Source: Streptomyces dengpaensis
GTDB lineage: Bacteria > Actinomycetota > Actinomycetes > Streptomycetales > Streptomycetaceae
Length of the DNA stretch: 64,000 bases
Assembly: GCF_002946835.1 (NCBI RefSeq)
Contig: NZ_CP026652.1
Location: 2,108,001 to 2,172,000, forward strand
Direction: 5' to 3'
Each line of letters begins with the position of its first letter. Position 1 is the stretch's first letter. The notes below the pieces were generated by a model. It did no database searches. It saw only the letters and a program-made list of their open reading frames with translations, and was not told the origin of the DNA. A program made the translations under genes and the position numbers. This document shows, in pieces, positions 8,122-17,865 of the stretch.

Positions 8122-9407
8122 CCGCCTCCCGCGGCCGCCGGATCGTGATCACCGGGATCGGGGTGACCGCGCCGGGCGGGGTGGGCGCCAAGAACTTCTG
8201 GAGCCTGCTGACCGACGGGCGCACCGCCACCCGCCGCGTCAGCTTCTTCGACCCGTCGCCGTTCCGCTCCCAGGTGGCCGCCGAGGCCGACTTCGACCCC
8301 GCGCTGCTCGGGCTGAGCCCGCAGGAGATCCGGCGCATGGACCGAGCCGCGCAGTTCGCCGTGGTCACGGCGCGCGAGGCGGTCGCCGACAGCGGCCTGG
8401 AGTTCGGGGGACTCGACCCGCACCGGACCGGCGTGACCATAGGCAGCGCCGTCGGCGCGACCATGGGCCTCGACCAGGAGTACCGCACGGTCAGCGACAA
8501 CGGCCGGCTCGACCTGGTCGACCACACCTACGCCGTACCGCATCTCTACAACTACCTGGTGCCCAGCTCGTTCGCGGCCGAAGTCGCCTGGGCGGTCGGC
8601 GCGGAGGGGCCCAGCACCGTGGTCTCCACCGGCTGCACCTCGGGCCTCGACGCGGTGGGATACGCCGCCGACCTGATCCGGGAGGGCTCCGCCGACGTCA
8701 TGGTCGCCGGTGCCGCGGACGCCCCGATCTCTCCGATCACCGTGGCCTGCTTCGACGCGATCAAGGCGACCACCCCGCGCAACGACGACCCCGAGCACGC
8801 CTCCCGGCCCTTCGACGGGACCCGCAACGGGTTCGTCCTCGGTGAGGGCGCCGCCGTGTTCGTCCTGGAGGAGCTGGACTCCGCCCGGGCCCGCGGCGCG
8901 CACGTCTACGCGGAGATCGCCGGGTACGCGACCCGCAGCAACGCCTTCCACATGACGGGACTGCGCCCCGACGGGCGGGAGATGGCGGAGGCCATCACGG
9001 TGGCGCTCGACGAGGCCCGGCTCAACCCCGAGGACATCGACTACGTGAACGCGCACGGTTCGGGCACCAAGCAGAACGACCGGCACGAGACCGCCGCCTT
9101 CAAGCGCAGCCTCGGCGGCCACGCCTACGACGTGCCGGTCAGCTCCATCAAGTCGATGGTCGGCCACTCCCTCGGTGCGATCGGCTCCATCGAGATCGCC
9201 GCGTCGGCGCTGGCCATGGAGCACGGGGCGGTGCCGCCCACCGCCAACCTGCACACCCCCGACCCCGAGTGCGATCTGGACTATGTGCCGGTCACCGCCC
9301 GCGACTGGCGGACCGACGCCGTGCTCTCCGTGGGCAGCGGCTTCGGCGGCTTCCAGAGCGCGATCGTGCTGGCCCGCCCCGACCGTGCCGAAAGGGGCGC
9401 CGCGTGA
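8118..9407 (+). CDS. type II PKS ketosynthase alpha (KS-alpha)
   Basis: A 429-residue condensing enzyme that extends the acyl-ACP chain with malonyl units (decaketide expected for angucyclines). The active-site Cys is C173 in [15 protein letters not shown]; the catalytic His residues are in [11 protein letters not shown] and [13 protein letters not shown]. It works as a heterodimer with KS-beta, encoded immediately downstream with another GTGA overlap (9404-9407). The GTG start at 8118 overlaps the cyclase stop. All expected catalytic residues are present, so it should be active. Confidence 0.97.
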   Translation: MTASRGRRIVITGIGVTAPGGVGAKNFWSLLTDGRTATRRVSFFDPSPFRSQVAAEADFDPALLGLSPQEIRRMDRAAQFAVVTAREAVADSGLEFGGLDPHRTGVTIGSAVGATMGLDQEYRTVSDNGRLDLVDHTYAVPHLYNYLVPSSFAAEVAWAVGAEGPSTVVSTGCTSGLDAVGYAADLIREGSADVMVAGAADAPISPITVACFDAIKATTPRNDDPEHASRPFDGTRNGFVLGEGAAVFVLEELDSARARGAHVYAEIAGYATRSNAFHMTGLRPDGREMAEAITVALDEARLNPEDIDYVNAHGSGTKQNDRHETAAFKRSLGGHAYDVPVSSIKSMVGHSLGAIGSIEIAASALAMEHGAVPPTANLHTPDPECDLDYVPVTARDWRTDAVLSVGSGFGGFQSAIVLARPDRAERGAA

Positions 9408-10672
9408 GCGTGCAGACCGCCGTCCGCGACAGGCGCCGTACGAGCGCCGGCCCGGCCGTCCGCGTGGCCGTCACGGGGCTCGGCGTCGCCGCGCCCAACG
9501 GCCTCGGCGCCGACGCGTACTGGGCGGCGACCCTGGCCGGCACGAGCGGCATCGGGCGGATCACCCGCTTCGACCCCGCACAGTACCCGGCCCGGCTCGC
9601 GGGCGAGATCCGGGAGTTCAGCGCCCTGGAGCACCTCCCGACCCGGCTGCTGCCGCAGACCGACCGGATGACGCAGGTCGCGCTCGCCGGCGCGGACTGG
9701 GCGTTCGCCGACGCGGGCGTCGACCCCGCCGGACTGCCCGAGTACGACATGGGCGTCATCACGGCCAGCTCCTCCGGCGGCTTCGAGTTCGGCCAGAGGG
9801 AACTGAAGGCGCTGTGGAGCCAGGGCAGCCGCTACGTCAGCGCGTACCAGTCGTTCGCCTGGTTCTACGCCGTCAACAGCGGCCAGATCTCCATCCGCAA
9901 CGGGATGCGCGGCCCCAGCGCGGTGGTCGTCAGCGACCAGGCGGGCGGGCTCGACGCCGTCGCCCACGCGCGCCGTCAGATCCGCAAGGGCACCCCGCTG
10001 GTCGTCTCGGGCGGCGTCGACGCCTCGATCTGTCCCTGGGGCTGGGTCGCCCAGATGGCCGGTGGACGGCTGAGCACCAGCGAGGACCCGGCGCGGGCGT
10101 ATGTGCCCTTCGACGCGGGCGCGCGCGGCCATGTGCCCGGCGAGGGCGGCGCGCTGCTCGTCCTCGAAGACCTGGAGCGGGCGCGCGCCCGGGGCGCCCA
10201 GCGGATCTACGGGGAGATCGCCGGGTATGGGTCCACCTTCGACCCCCGGCCCGGCAGCGGGCGTCCGCCCGGTCTGCGCAAGGCGATCGAGCTGGCGCTG
10301 GGCGACGCGGGAACGGTCGCGGGCGACATCGACGTGGTGTTCGCCGACGGAGCCGCGCTGCCCGAGCTCGACCGGGTCGAGGCCGAGGCGATCGCCGGAG
10401 TCTTCGGGCCCCGCGGAGTCCCGGTCAGCGTGCCCAAGACGATGACCGGCCGCCTGTATTCGGGGGCCGCCCCGCTGGACCTGGCCACCGCGTTCCTGGC
10501 CATCCGCGACGGGGTCGTCCCGGCGTCCGTCGGCACCCGGCCCAGCGACGCGTACGCGATCGAGCTGGTCACCACCCGCCCGCGCCGCATGCCGGTGCGC
10601 GCGGCGCTGATCCTCGCCCGGGGGCAGGGCGGCTTCAACTCAGCCGCCGTGGTGCGCGCCGTCGACGACTAG
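9404..10672 (+). CDS. type II PKS chain length factor (KS-beta)
   Basis: A 422-residue partner of KS-alpha that sets chain length and primes by malonyl-ACP decarboxylation. The active-site Cys is replaced by Gln (Q179 in [12 protein letters not shown]), the defining feature of chain length factors. The GTG start at 9404 overlaps the KS-alpha stop; the frame is open upstream inside KS-alpha, but homology begins here ([15 protein letters not shown]). GAAAGGGG lies a short distance upstream. A 110-bp repeat-containing gap separates it from the ACP. Confidence 0.96.
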   Translation: MSVQTAVRDRRRTSAGPAVRVAVTGLGVAAPNGLGADAYWAATLAGTSGIGRITRFDPAQYPARLAGEIREFSALEHLPTRLLPQTDRMTQVALAGADWAFADAGVDPAGLPEYDMGVITASSSGGFEFGQRELKALWSQGSRYVSAYQSFAWFYAVNSGQISIRNGMRGPSAVVVSDQAGGLDAVAHARRQIRKGTPLVVSGGVDASICPWGWVAQMAGGRLSTSEDPARAYVPFDAGARGHVPGEGGALLVLEDLERARARGAQRIYGEIAGYGSTFDPRPGSGRPPGLRKAIELALGDAGTVAGDIDVVFADGAALPELDRVEAEAIAGVFGPRGVPVSVPKTMTGRLYSGAAPLDLATAFLAIRDGVVPASVGTRPSDAYAIELVTTRPRRMPVRAALILARGQGGFNSAAVVRAVDD

Positions 10673-10724
10673 AGCGGTGCCGTCGGCCGCCGTATCCCTC
10701 GTTCGCCCCCCACTCGCCCGCTCT

Positions 10725-10756
10725 CTCACTCCCCCGCTCCCTCACTCCCCCGCTCC
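10725..10756 (+). repeat. two exact tandem copies of a 16-bp pyrimidine-rich unit
   Basis: CTCACTCCCCCGCTCC occurs twice head to tail (10725-10740 and 10741-10756) in the gap between KS-beta and the ACP, with a partial third CTCA. The unit is C/T-only apart from single A and G bases, and it lies directly upstream of the ACP ribosome site. Confidence 0.8.
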
Positions 10757-10782
10757 CTCATGACCCCGACGAAAGGACCGTC

Positions 10783-11052
10783 ATGTCCGACCGCGAGTTC
10801 ACCCTCGACGACCTTCGGCGCATTCTGCGCGACGGGGCAGGCGCCGACGAGGCCGTCGACCTGGACGGCGACATTCTCGACGCCGAGTTCGAGTCGCTCG
10901 GATACGAGTCCCTGGCCCTGCTGGAGACCAGCAGCCGTATCGAGCGCGAGTTCGGCATCACCCTCGACGACGACACGGTGACGGAGGCGAAGACGCCGCG
11001 CGCCCTGATCGACGCCGTCAACTCCTTCCTGGTGCCCGCCCGTTCCAGCTGA
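10783..11052 (+). CDS. type II PKS acyl carrier protein
   Basis: An 89-residue carrier of the growing polyketide. The phosphopantetheine Ser is S43 in ESLGYESLALLETSS, matching the DSLG(Y/M)DSL consensus of aromatic PKS ACPs. The protein is strongly acidic, as expected. Start 10783 follows GAAAGGA. It must be modified by a phosphopantetheinyl transferase; one is encoded in this cluster at 28793-29545. Confidence 0.95.
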   Translation: MSDREFTLDDLRRILRDGAGADEAVDLDGDILDAEFESLGYESLALLETSSRIEREFGITLDDDTVTEAKTPRALIDAVNSFLVPARSS

Positions 11053-11100
11053 CGCCCCTACATCCCGCCCGGAGACACAGGAGACACAGGAGACAACAGC

Positions 11101-11892
11101 ATGACGACCGAGAACTCCGGAAAGAAGGTCGCCGTCGTCACCGGCGCGACCAGCGGCATCGGCCTCGCGACGGCCAGGCTCCTCGCCGGACAGGGCCATC
11201 GTGTGTTCCTGTGCGCCCGGACCGAGGACGGCGTGACGAAGACGGTCAAGACGCTGCTCGACGAGGGCCTCGACATCGACGGCGCCGTCGCGGACGTCCG
11301 CGAGGGTGCCGACGTTCAGCGCTTCGTACGACAGGCCGTCGACCGCTTCGGCACCGTCGACGTCCTGGTCAACAACGCCGGCCGCAGCGGCGGCGGTCCC
11401 ACCGCCTCGATCGCCGACGAGCTCTGGTACGACGTCATCGCGACCAATCTGCACAGCGTGTTCCTGATGACCCGTGAGGTGCTGAACGCGGGCGGCATGG
11501 CGGCCAAGGACCGCGGCAGGATCATCAACATCGCGTCCACCGCCGGCAAGCAGGGGGTCGTGCTCGGCGCCCCCTACTCGGCCTCCAAACACGGGGTGGT
11601 CGGCTTCACCAAGGCCCTCGGCAACGAGCTGGCGCCGACCGGCATCACCGTCAACGCGGTCTGCCCCGGCTATGTGGAGACGCCGATGGCACAGCGCGTA
11701 CGGCAGGGCTACGCGGCCGCGTACGACACCTCCGAGGACGCGATCCTCGAGAAGTTCCAGGCGAAGATCCCGCTCGGCCGCTACTCGACGCCCGAGGAGG
11801 TCGCCGGACTGGTCGGCTATCTGGCCTCGGACGCCGCCGCCTCCATCACCTCGCAGGCGCTCAACGTCTGCGGCGGTCTCGGCAACTTCTGA
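11101..11892 (+). CDS. polyketide C-9 ketoreductase (ActIII-like SDR)
   Basis: A 263-residue NADPH-dependent short-chain reductase that reduces the C-9 carbonyl of the nascent chain. The cofactor motif is TGATSGIG (residues 14-21), the NNAG motif is at 91-94, and the catalytic residues N117, S146, Y159 and K163 lie in the expected spacing. The ending QALNVCGGLGNF is characteristic of aromatic PKS ketoreductases. It follows the ACP in the same operon and precedes the aromatase. Confidence 0.95.
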   Translation: MTTENSGKKVAVVTGATSGIGLATARLLAGQGHRVFLCARTEDGVTKTVKTLLDEGLDIDGAVADVREGADVQRFVRQAVDRFGTVDVLVNNAGRSGGGPTASIADELWYDVIATNLHSVFLMTREVLNAGGMAAKDRGRIINIASTAGKQGVVLGAPYSASKHGVVGFTKALGNELAPTGITVNAVCPGYVETPMAQRVRQGYAAAYDTSEDAILEKFQAKIPLGRYSTPEEVAGLVGYLASDAAASITSQALNVCGGLGNF

Positions 11893-11919
11893 TCCCTTTC
11901 ACCGCGAGGAGAGTTCACC

Positions 11920-12858
11920 ATGACCGTCCGTGAGGTCGCGCACGAGATCACCGTGGAAGCACCGGCCGCCGAGGTGTACCGGCTGATCGCGGAGGTCGGG
12001 AACTGGCCCCTGATCTTCCCGCCGACCGTCCACGTCGACCACGTCGAACGCGGTGAGCGCGAGGAGCGCATCCGCATCTGGGCCACCGCCAACGGCGCGG
12101 CCAAGGGCTGGACTTCGCACCGGACCCTCGACCCCGCGGCCCGCCGCATCACCTTCCGGCAGGAGGTGTCCAGCCCGCCGGTGGCCTCGATGGGCGGTAC
12201 GTGGATCATCGAGCCGGCCGGGGAGAACGTCTGCCGGGTAAGGCTGTTGCACGACTACCGGGCCGTCGACGACGACCCGGCGGGTCTGGAGTGGATCGAC
12301 CGGGCCGTCGACCGCAACAGCCGCTCCGAGCTGGCAGCGCTGAAGACCAATGTCGAACGGGTCACCGCCTCGGCCGAGTTGACTCTGTCGTTCATCGACA
12401 GTGTGGAGATCAAGGGCTCCGCCAAGGACGTGTACGACTTCCTCAACGAGGCCCAGTCGTGGAGCGAGCGGCTGCCGCACGTCGTGAAGGTCTCCCTCAC
12501 AGAGGACTCGCCGGGGCTCCAGGTGCTGCGGATGGACACGCTGACCAAGGACGGCTCGGTGCACACCACCGAGTCGGTCCGGGTCTGCTTCCCGCACTCC
12601 CGGATCGTCTACAAGCAGACCACGCTGCCGGCGCTGATGACCCTGCACACCGGCTACTGGCAGCTCGACGAGTCGGCCGACGGCGTCACCACCGCCACCT
12701 CGCAGCACACGGTGATCCTCAACACCGAGAACATCAGCGGGATCCTGGGCGAGGGCGCGGGGGTCCCCGAGGCCCGCGCGTTCATCCGCGACGCGCTGGG
12801 CAACAACAGCCGGGCGACGCTCGGCCACGCCAAGACGTACGCCGAAGCGCGGCGCTGA
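11920..12858 (+). CDS. bifunctional aromatase/cyclase (UrdL/LanL/JadD-like)
   Basis: A 312-residue protein of two SRPBCC (Bet v1-like) domains, residues about 1-150 and 160-312, which carries out first-ring cyclisation and aromatisation after C-9 reduction. Both domains start with the characteristic strand (VAHEITVEAPAAEVYRLIAE; LSFIDSVEIKGSAKDVYDFL). The didomain form is the one used with reducing PKSs. GAGGAGAG lies just upstream of the ATG. The stop is 3 bp before the GTG of the next gene. Confidence 0.94.
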   Translation: MTVREVAHEITVEAPAAEVYRLIAEVGNWPLIFPPTVHVDHVERGEREERIRIWATANGAAKGWTSHRTLDPAARRITFRQEVSSPPVASMGGTWIIEPAGENVCRVRLLHDYRAVDDDPAGLEWIDRAVDRNSRSELAALKTNVERVTASAELTLSFIDSVEIKGSAKDVYDFLNEAQSWSERLPHVVKVSLTEDSPGLQVLRMDTLTKDGSVHTTESVRVCFPHSRIVYKQTTLPALMTLHTGYWQLDESADGVTTATSQHTVILNTENISGILGEGAGVPEARAFIRDALGNNSRATLGHAKTYAEARR

Positions 12859-12860
12859 AC

Positions 12861-12944
12861 GGTGGCGGGGGCACGAGCGGCGGGCGTCGAGGGGGCCGGG
12901 GCAGGAGCGACAGGCTCCGCGGTGGCGGAGGCACGAGCGGCGGG
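12861..12944 (+). repeat. 60-bp-spaced duplication at the fused oxygenase's start
   Basis: GGTGGCGG(G/A)GGCACGAGCGGC, extended by three G, appears at 12861-12884 and 12921-12944 with one mismatch in 24. The copies are exactly 60 bp (20 codons) apart, so each carries an in-frame GTG. The result is an Ala/Gly-rich leader before the FAD-binding fold and two possible start codons. Confidence 0.7.
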
Positions 12945-14952
12945 TTCCGCCGAGGCGCCGGACGTCGATGTGGCCGTCGTGGGCGCCGGGCCGGTCGGGC
13001 TGCTGCTCGCCGGGATCCTGGGCCGGGGCGGCGTACGGGTCACCGTACTGGAGCGGCTGACCGAGCCCACCGGCGAGTCAAGGGCGTCGATCCTGCACGC
13101 CAGGACCATGGAGATCCTCGACGACCTGGGCCTGACGGAGCGGTTCGGGCCACCGCCGAACGCCGGCCCCGGCCACTTCGGCGGCATCCCCCTCGACCTG
13201 ACGGCAGCGGTCCCGAGCCGCTTTCCCGGCCAGTGGAAGGCTCCGCAGACGCTGGTCGAGACGGTGCTGTCCGGGTGGGCCGCCGGGCTCGGCGTCGAGG
13301 TGCGGCGCGGGTACACGGTGACCGGCCTGGCCGAGACGGCGGACCGGGTACGGGTCACCGCCACCGGGCCGGACGGCGTGCGGCGGGAGTTCACCGCCGC
13401 CTACCTCGTGGGCTGCGACGGCGAGCGGAGCACCGTACGGCGCCTGGGCGGCTTCGCGTTCCCCGGCAGCGCCGCGACCAAGGAACTGCTGCGGGCGGAC
13501 ATCACCGGCGTCGAGATCCCCGACCGGCGCTTCGAGCGGCATCCGAACGGCGTGGCGAACGCGCGGCGAGGCCCGGACGGCGTCACCCGGCTCATGGTGC
13601 ACGAGTACGGCCGGGTACCCGCACCGGACGGCGCGCCACCGGACGCCGACGAGGTCGGCCGGGTGTGGAAGCGGGTGACCGGTGAGGACATCGGCGGCGC
13701 GCGGGCCGTGTGGGTCAACGCCTTCCACAACGCATGCGGGCAGGCGGCGCGTTACCGGCGGGGCCGGGTCTTCCTCGCCGGGGACGCCGCGCACGCTCAG
13801 CTCCCGGTCGGGGGCCAGGCCCTCAACCTCGGCCTCCAGGACGCGGCCTCGCTCGGCGAGAAGCTCACGGCGCGGATCGCGGGGCGCGCGGACGACGGAG
13901 TGCTCGACAGCTACCACGCCGAGCGGCACCCGGCGGGAGCGCGGGTGCTCGGGTACATCGAGGCCCAGGCCCACCTGCTGTTCGGCGGCCCCGAGATGGA
14001 TGCCCTGCGCGCGGTGTTCGCGGAGCTGCTGACCCTGGCGCCGGTGCGCACCCATCTCGCCACGACGATCGGCGGGCTCGACGGCCCGCGCCCCCTCGTC
14101 CCGCCCGCGGCGGGGCCGGCCGTGGCGGCCGGCCCCGCCGAAGAACCCACGGCCACAGGCCCGTTCACACGCACGCACAGGAGGACCACCATGGGCAAGC
14201 TCACCGGCAGGACCGCGCTCGTCACCGGGTCCAGCCGCGGTATCGGACGGGCGACGGCGATCCGTCTGGCCCGCGAGGGCGCGCTGGTCGCGGTGCACTG
14301 CTCCCGCGACATCCCGGGCGCCGACGACACCGTGGCCACGATCGAGAAGGAGGGCGGCCGGTCGTTCGCGGTGGCGGCCGAACTCGGCGTGTCCGGCGAC
14401 GTACACGCGCTCTTCCTCGAGCTGGAGCGGGGTCTGAAGGAGCGCACCGGCACGGCCACGCTCGACATCCTGGTGAACAACGCGGGGGTGATGGGCGGGG
14501 TGGCCCCCGAGGACGTCACGCCCGAGCAGTTCGACCATCTGTTCGCCGTCAACGCCAAGGCGCCGTTCTTCCTGCTGCAGCGGGCGCTGCGGAACCTCCC
14601 CGACGGCGGGCGGGTCATCAACATCTCCTCCGGGCTGACCCGGTTCGCCAACCCGCAGGAAGTCGCGTACGCGATGACCAAGGGCGCGATCGACCAGCTG
14701 ACGCTGCACTACGCCAAGTACCTCGGCCCGCGGAACATCACCGTGAACAGCGTGGGCCCCGGCATCACCGACAACGGGGCACCGGTCTTCGACAATCCGG
14801 AGGCGGTCGCCGAGATGGCGCGCTATTCGGTCTTCGAGCGGGTCGGCGAGACGAAGGACGTCGCCGATGTGGTGGCTTTCCTGGCGAGCGACGACGCCCG
14901 CTGGATCACCGGCTCCTACCTCGACGCCAGCGGCGGCACGCTGCTGCGCTGA
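12862..14952 (+). CDS. fused FAD hydroxylase-SDR ketoreductase (UrdM/PgaM-like)
   Basis: A 696-residue two-domain tailoring enzyme. Residues about 35-420 form an FAD hydroxylase (GAGPVG 41-46, GCDGERSTVRR, FLAGDAAHAQLPVGGQ). Residues 444-696 form an SDR reductase (LVTGSSRGIGRA, NISSG...YAMTKGA, final SGGTLLR). In gaudimycin and urdamycin pathways such proteins act after the first hydroxylase, with the reductase reducing a ring ketone. The thioredoxin-like C-terminal domain of normal hydroxylases is missing: the FAD part ends at an Ala/Pro linker. An internal AGGAGG plus ATG can give the SDR alone. The GTG start at 12862 could also be 12922. Confidence 0.93.
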   Translation: MAGARAAGVEGAGAGATGSAVAEARAAGSAEAPDVDVAVVGAGPVGLLLAGILGRGGVRVTVLERLTEPTGESRASILHARTMEILDDLGLTERFGPPPNAGPGHFGGIPLDLTAAVPSRFPGQWKAPQTLVETVLSGWAAGLGVEVRRGYTVTGLAETADRVRVTATGPDGVRREFTAAYLVGCDGERSTVRRLGGFAFPGSAATKELLRADITGVEIPDRRFERHPNGVANARRGPDGVTRLMVHEYGRVPAPDGAPPDADEVGRVWKRVTGEDIGGARAVWVNAFHNACGQAARYRRGRVFLAGDAAHAQLPVGGQALNLGLQDAASLGEKLTARIAGRADDGVLDSYHAERHPAGARVLGYIEAQAHLLFGGPEMDALRAVFAELLTLAPVRTHLATTIGGLDGPRPLVPPAAGPAVAAGPAEEPTATGPFTRTHRRTTMGKLTGRTALVTGSSRGIGRATAIRLAREGALVAVHCSRDIPGADDTVATIEKEGGRSFAVAAELGVSGDVHALFLELERGLKERTGTATLDILVNNAGVMGGVAPEDVTPEQFDHLFAVNAKAPFFLLQRALRNLPDGGRVINISSGLTRFANPQEVAYAMTKGAIDQLTLHYAKYLGPRNITVNSVGPGITDNGAPVFDNPEAVAEMARYSVFERVGETKDVADVVAFLASDDARWITGSYLDASGGTLLR
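14179..14193 (+). promoter_or_regulatory. internal ribosome binding site and start for the SDR domain
   Basis: AGGAGG (14179-14184) stands 6 nt before ATG 14191, which is in frame with the fusion (codon 444) and is exactly where the SDR homology begins (MGKLTGRTALVTGSSRG). This is a better ribosome site than that of the full-length start. PgaM is known to yield a free reductase by internal initiation (recalled from the literature), so two products are likely. Confidence 0.85.
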
Positions 14953-14989
14953 CCGGGCGGGCCGCCGTCCTCCCGCGGCCCGTCCCCGG

Positions 14990-15031
14990 CCGGCCGCGGC
15001 TCGGTCCCGATGCCCCGAGAGCCGCGGCCGG
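14990..15031 (+). terminator. long-stem hairpin ending the core PKS operon
   Basis: CCGGCCGCGGCTC (14990-15002) and GAGCCGCGGCCGG (15019-15031) are perfect 13-bp inverted arms with a 16-nt loop, 38 bp after the stop of the oxygenase-reductase gene. There is no T-run, as is common in Streptomyces terminators. It probably separates the core operon from the export/sugar block. Confidence 0.65.
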
Positions 15032-15110
15032 TCTGCGTCCCCCAGGCCCTCTCGTCGCGGCCGGACCGCGCAAGGCGCTCCGTCCCTGCCCCGAAGGTGG
15101 TCAGCACGTC

Positions 15111-16334
15111 ATGACGGCAGTCTCCGCACGCCCCGGTACCGGCACCACCGGCGGCCACCGCGCTCTCCTCTTCGTGCTCGCCGGGAACATGCTCATCGAC
15201 GCGCTCGAAGTGTCCGTGATGCTGGTCGCGCTGCCCGCTCTCGGAGACGACCTGGGGCTCTCGCCGTGGGGCACGCAGTGGGTGATGAGCGGTTTCGCGG
15301 CCGGTTTCGCGGCGCTGCTGCTGCTCGGCCCGCGTCTCGTCGCCCGCTGGGGGCGACGCCGGATGTATCTGGCCGCCCTGCTGGTCTTCGTCGCCGCCTC
15401 CGTAGCCGGCGGTCTGGCCGAGCAGAGCGAGGTCCTGGTGCTGACCCGGGTCGTCAAGGGCATGTGCGCCGCGCTCACCGCGCCGACCGGCCTCGCGATC
15501 ATCGCAACCGCCTTCCCCGCGGGCGCCGAACAGCGCCGGGCCGTCTCCGTGTACTCGTGGTTCGGCGCCGCGGGGTTCACGGCCGGGCTGCTGTCCTCGG
15601 GGGCGCTGACCACGCTGAGCTGGCGCTGGGATCTCGTCTTCCCCGCGCCCATCGCCCTGCTCCTGCTGGTGTTCGGCGTCCGGCTGATCCCCAAGGACCC
15701 GGCGCCGGCCGCCGCGCCGCCACTGCGGCAGACGCTCGCCCACGTGGGGCGCAACGGCCCGTTCGTGCGCTCGGCGCTCTGCGCGGCGGCGCTCAACGGC
15801 ACCTACCTCGGGCTGCTCCTGCTGCTCACCTACCGGATGCACACCGCGTGGGGCTGGGACTCCTGGCGCCTCGCGCTCGCCTTTCTGCCGGCCTGTGTAC
15901 CGCTGGCGCTGTCGCTGCCCTTCGCGGGGCGGCTCGTGGCGCGGCTCGGCAGCGAGCGGCTGATCGTCGCGGGCGGCTGCGCGGCGACGGCCGGATGCCT
16001 GACCGCGCTGCTACGGGGGGCGCCCGACAGCTACGTCACCGGGGTGCTGCCGGTGCTGCTGCTGGTCGGCGCCGCCTTCGTGCTGTCGTTCGCCGCGCTC
16101 AACCTGCAGGCCCTGTCCGGGGTTTCCGCCGAGTGGAAGAGCCGGGCGGTGCCGGTCTATCAGACGGCCGTGCAGCTCGGGGCGGTGCTCGCGCTGCCAA
16201 CAGTGGCCGCGCTGGCCGGTGCCGGGTACCGCCGGGCGGTGCTGTTCCTGACCGTGGTGTCGGCCCTGGGCGTGCTCGTCGCCGTAAGCCGAACCTCTGT
16301 GACCCGAACCTCTGCGCCCCGTAAGACAACGTGA
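15111..16334 (+). CDS. MFS exporter (12 TM)
   Basis: A 407-residue major facilitator protein. It shows a first helix with ALEVSVMLVALPAL, the loop motif GPRLVARWGRRRMYLAAL and about 12 hydrophobic segments. The in-frame open region upstream overlaps the previous gene and lacks membrane segments, so ATG 15111 (GAAGGTGG 12 nt upstream) is taken. It sits where urdamycin-type clusters carry a J-type transporter, so it is probably a second self-resistance pump. The tail is a degenerate repeat (SVTRTSAPRKTT). Confidence 0.85.
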   Translation: MTAVSARPGTGTTGGHRALLFVLAGNMLIDALEVSVMLVALPALGDDLGLSPWGTQWVMSGFAAGFAALLLLGPRLVARWGRRRMYLAALLVFVAASVAGGLAEQSEVLVLTRVVKGMCAALTAPTGLAIIATAFPAGAEQRRAVSVYSWFGAAGFTAGLLSSGALTTLSWRWDLVFPAPIALLLLVFGVRLIPKDPAPAAAPPLRQTLAHVGRNGPFVRSALCAAALNGTYLGLLLLLTYRMHTAWGWDSWRLALAFLPACVPLALSLPFAGRLVARLGSERLIVAGGCAATAGCLTALLRGAPDSYVTGVLPVLLLVGAAFVLSFAALNLQALSGVSAEWKSRAVPVYQTAVQLGAVLALPTVAALAGAGYRRAVLFLTVVSALGVLVAVSRTSVTRTSAPRKTT

Positions 16335-16467
16335 CGGCGGCCCCGATGGCCGTCCGCGCCCTGTGAACCTCACCTCCCGCGCCGGCCGGACAAGTTGACG
16401 TGGCCCGCACTCCCCGGCCCGCGCGGGACGTGCCGATGCCGCACCCGAACGCGAACGGAGATCAACG

Positions 16468-17757
16468 ATGCGTGTCCTGTTCACCATCTTTCCCGCGACG
16501 GCACACCTGTATCCGGTCGTACCCCTCGCCTGGGCGCTGCAGAGCGCCGGGCACGAGGTCGTCGTGGCGAGCCACGCCGGTGTGGTGGACCCGGGAGTGA
16601 TCGGGAACATCAGCGCGGCCGGGCTCACCGCCGTACCGCTGGGCACGCCGGACGAGCTGCCCCCGGCGCTCGGCGCGCACTCCGGGGAGGCCAAGCCGGA
16701 CCGGCCCTCACTCGGCTTCGACCCCGCCGACGCGGAGGACGGCGCCTGGCGCACCGCGCGCTCCATCCTGACCGGCATGTTCTCGCTGCACTACCCGGCA
16801 CCGGAGCGGGAGGGCGGCCGCCGTCCGGTCCTCGACAACCTCGTGGACTTCGCCCGGGCCTGGCGTCCCGACCTCGTGCTCTGGGATCCGCTGATGTTCC
16901 CCGCGCCGGTCGCCGCGCGGGTCAGCGGCGCCGCGCACGCCCGGCTGGTCTGGGGCATGGACAACATCGCCGTCATCCACGACCGGACCAAGCGCGAACT
17001 CGCCGATCTGTCAACGGAGTTGACCGAGCATCCCTGGCTGAGCTGGTTCGGCCCGATGCTGGAGCGGTACGGGCTGGAGTTCACCGACGAGATGCTGCTC
17101 GGCCAGTGGACGCTGGACCTCACGCAGTCCCGGATGCGGCAGCCGCTGGACCTCACGTACGTGCCGGTCCGCCGGGTGCCGTACAACGGGGCGGCCTCGC
17201 TGCCCGCGTGGCTGCACGCGCGGCCCGAGCGGCCCCGCGCGGTGCTGACCCTGGGCGTGAGCCGGCGCAAGATCTTCGGCAAGTACAGCGGCTTCCCGGT
17301 CGTTGAGTTCTTCGACTCGGTGTCCGGGCTGGATGCCGAGGTGGTCGCCACCCTCGACAGCCGGCAGCTCGCGACGGTCGGCACGGTGCCGAAGAACGTG
17401 CGCACCGTCGAGTACGTACCGCTCAACCAGGTTCTCCCGACCAGCTCGGCGATCATCCACCACGGAGGCGGCGGCACCTTCTCCGCGGCCGTGGCCCACC
17501 GGGTGCCGCAGCTCGTGGTGCCCCTGGTGATGTGGGACGAGATGGTCACGGCGCGCTATGTCGCCGACATGGGCGCGGGCCTGGTCGCCGACCCCGAGTC
17601 CCTGGACGTCGACGGTCTGCACCAGCAGCTCGTGCGGCTCCTGGAGGACCCCTCCTTCCAGCTCGGGGCGCGCGGCCTCTACGAGGAGATGCTCGCCGCC
17701 CCGGCCCCCAAGGACGTCGTACCCCTGCTGGAGCGGCTGACCGCCGAACGCCGCTGA
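16468..17757 (+). CDS. GT1-family glycosyltransferase 1
   Basis: A 429-residue GT-B fold enzyme of the DesVII/UrdGT1 type that transfers a dTDP-deoxysugar to the aglycon or a growing saccharide. It starts MRVLFTIFPATAHLYPVVPL; the donor-binding signature is IIHHGGGGTFSAAVAHRVPQ with a following PLVMWDEM. GGAG lies upstream of the ATG. It is the longest of the three GTs. Whether it adds L-rhodinose or D-olivose cannot be read from the sequence. Confidence 0.9.
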   Translation: MRVLFTIFPATAHLYPVVPLAWALQSAGHEVVVASHAGVVDPGVIGNISAAGLTAVPLGTPDELPPALGAHSGEAKPDRPSLGFDPADAEDGAWRTARSILTGMFSLHYPAPEREGGRRPVLDNLVDFARAWRPDLVLWDPLMFPAPVAARVSGAAHARLVWGMDNIAVIHDRTKRELADLSTELTEHPWLSWFGPMLERYGLEFTDEMLLGQWTLDLTQSRMRQPLDLTYVPVRRVPYNGAASLPAWLHARPERPRAVLTLGVSRRKIFGKYSGFPVVEFFDSVSGLDAEVVATLDSRQLATVGTVPKNVRTVEYVPLNQVLPTSSAIIHHGGGGTFSAAVAHRVPQLVVPLVMWDEMVTARYVADMGAGLVADPESLDVDGLHQQLVRLLEDPSFQLGARGLYEEMLAAPAPKDVVPLLERLTAERR

Positions 17758-17865
17758 CGTCCGCCCGCCGGCCGGTCCGGCCCCGCCGTCCGGCCACCGC
17801 CACCCGACGAAGGTCAGCCTCCCCACCGGCACCGAACGCCGGCCTCCGAGAGGACGTCCCGCCAG

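Noticed and set aside
13078..14709. 543-codon minus-strand frame under the oxygenase-SDR fusion
   Set aside because: Low-complexity Arg/Gly/His composition, no start signal, entirely antisense to a well-supported gene.
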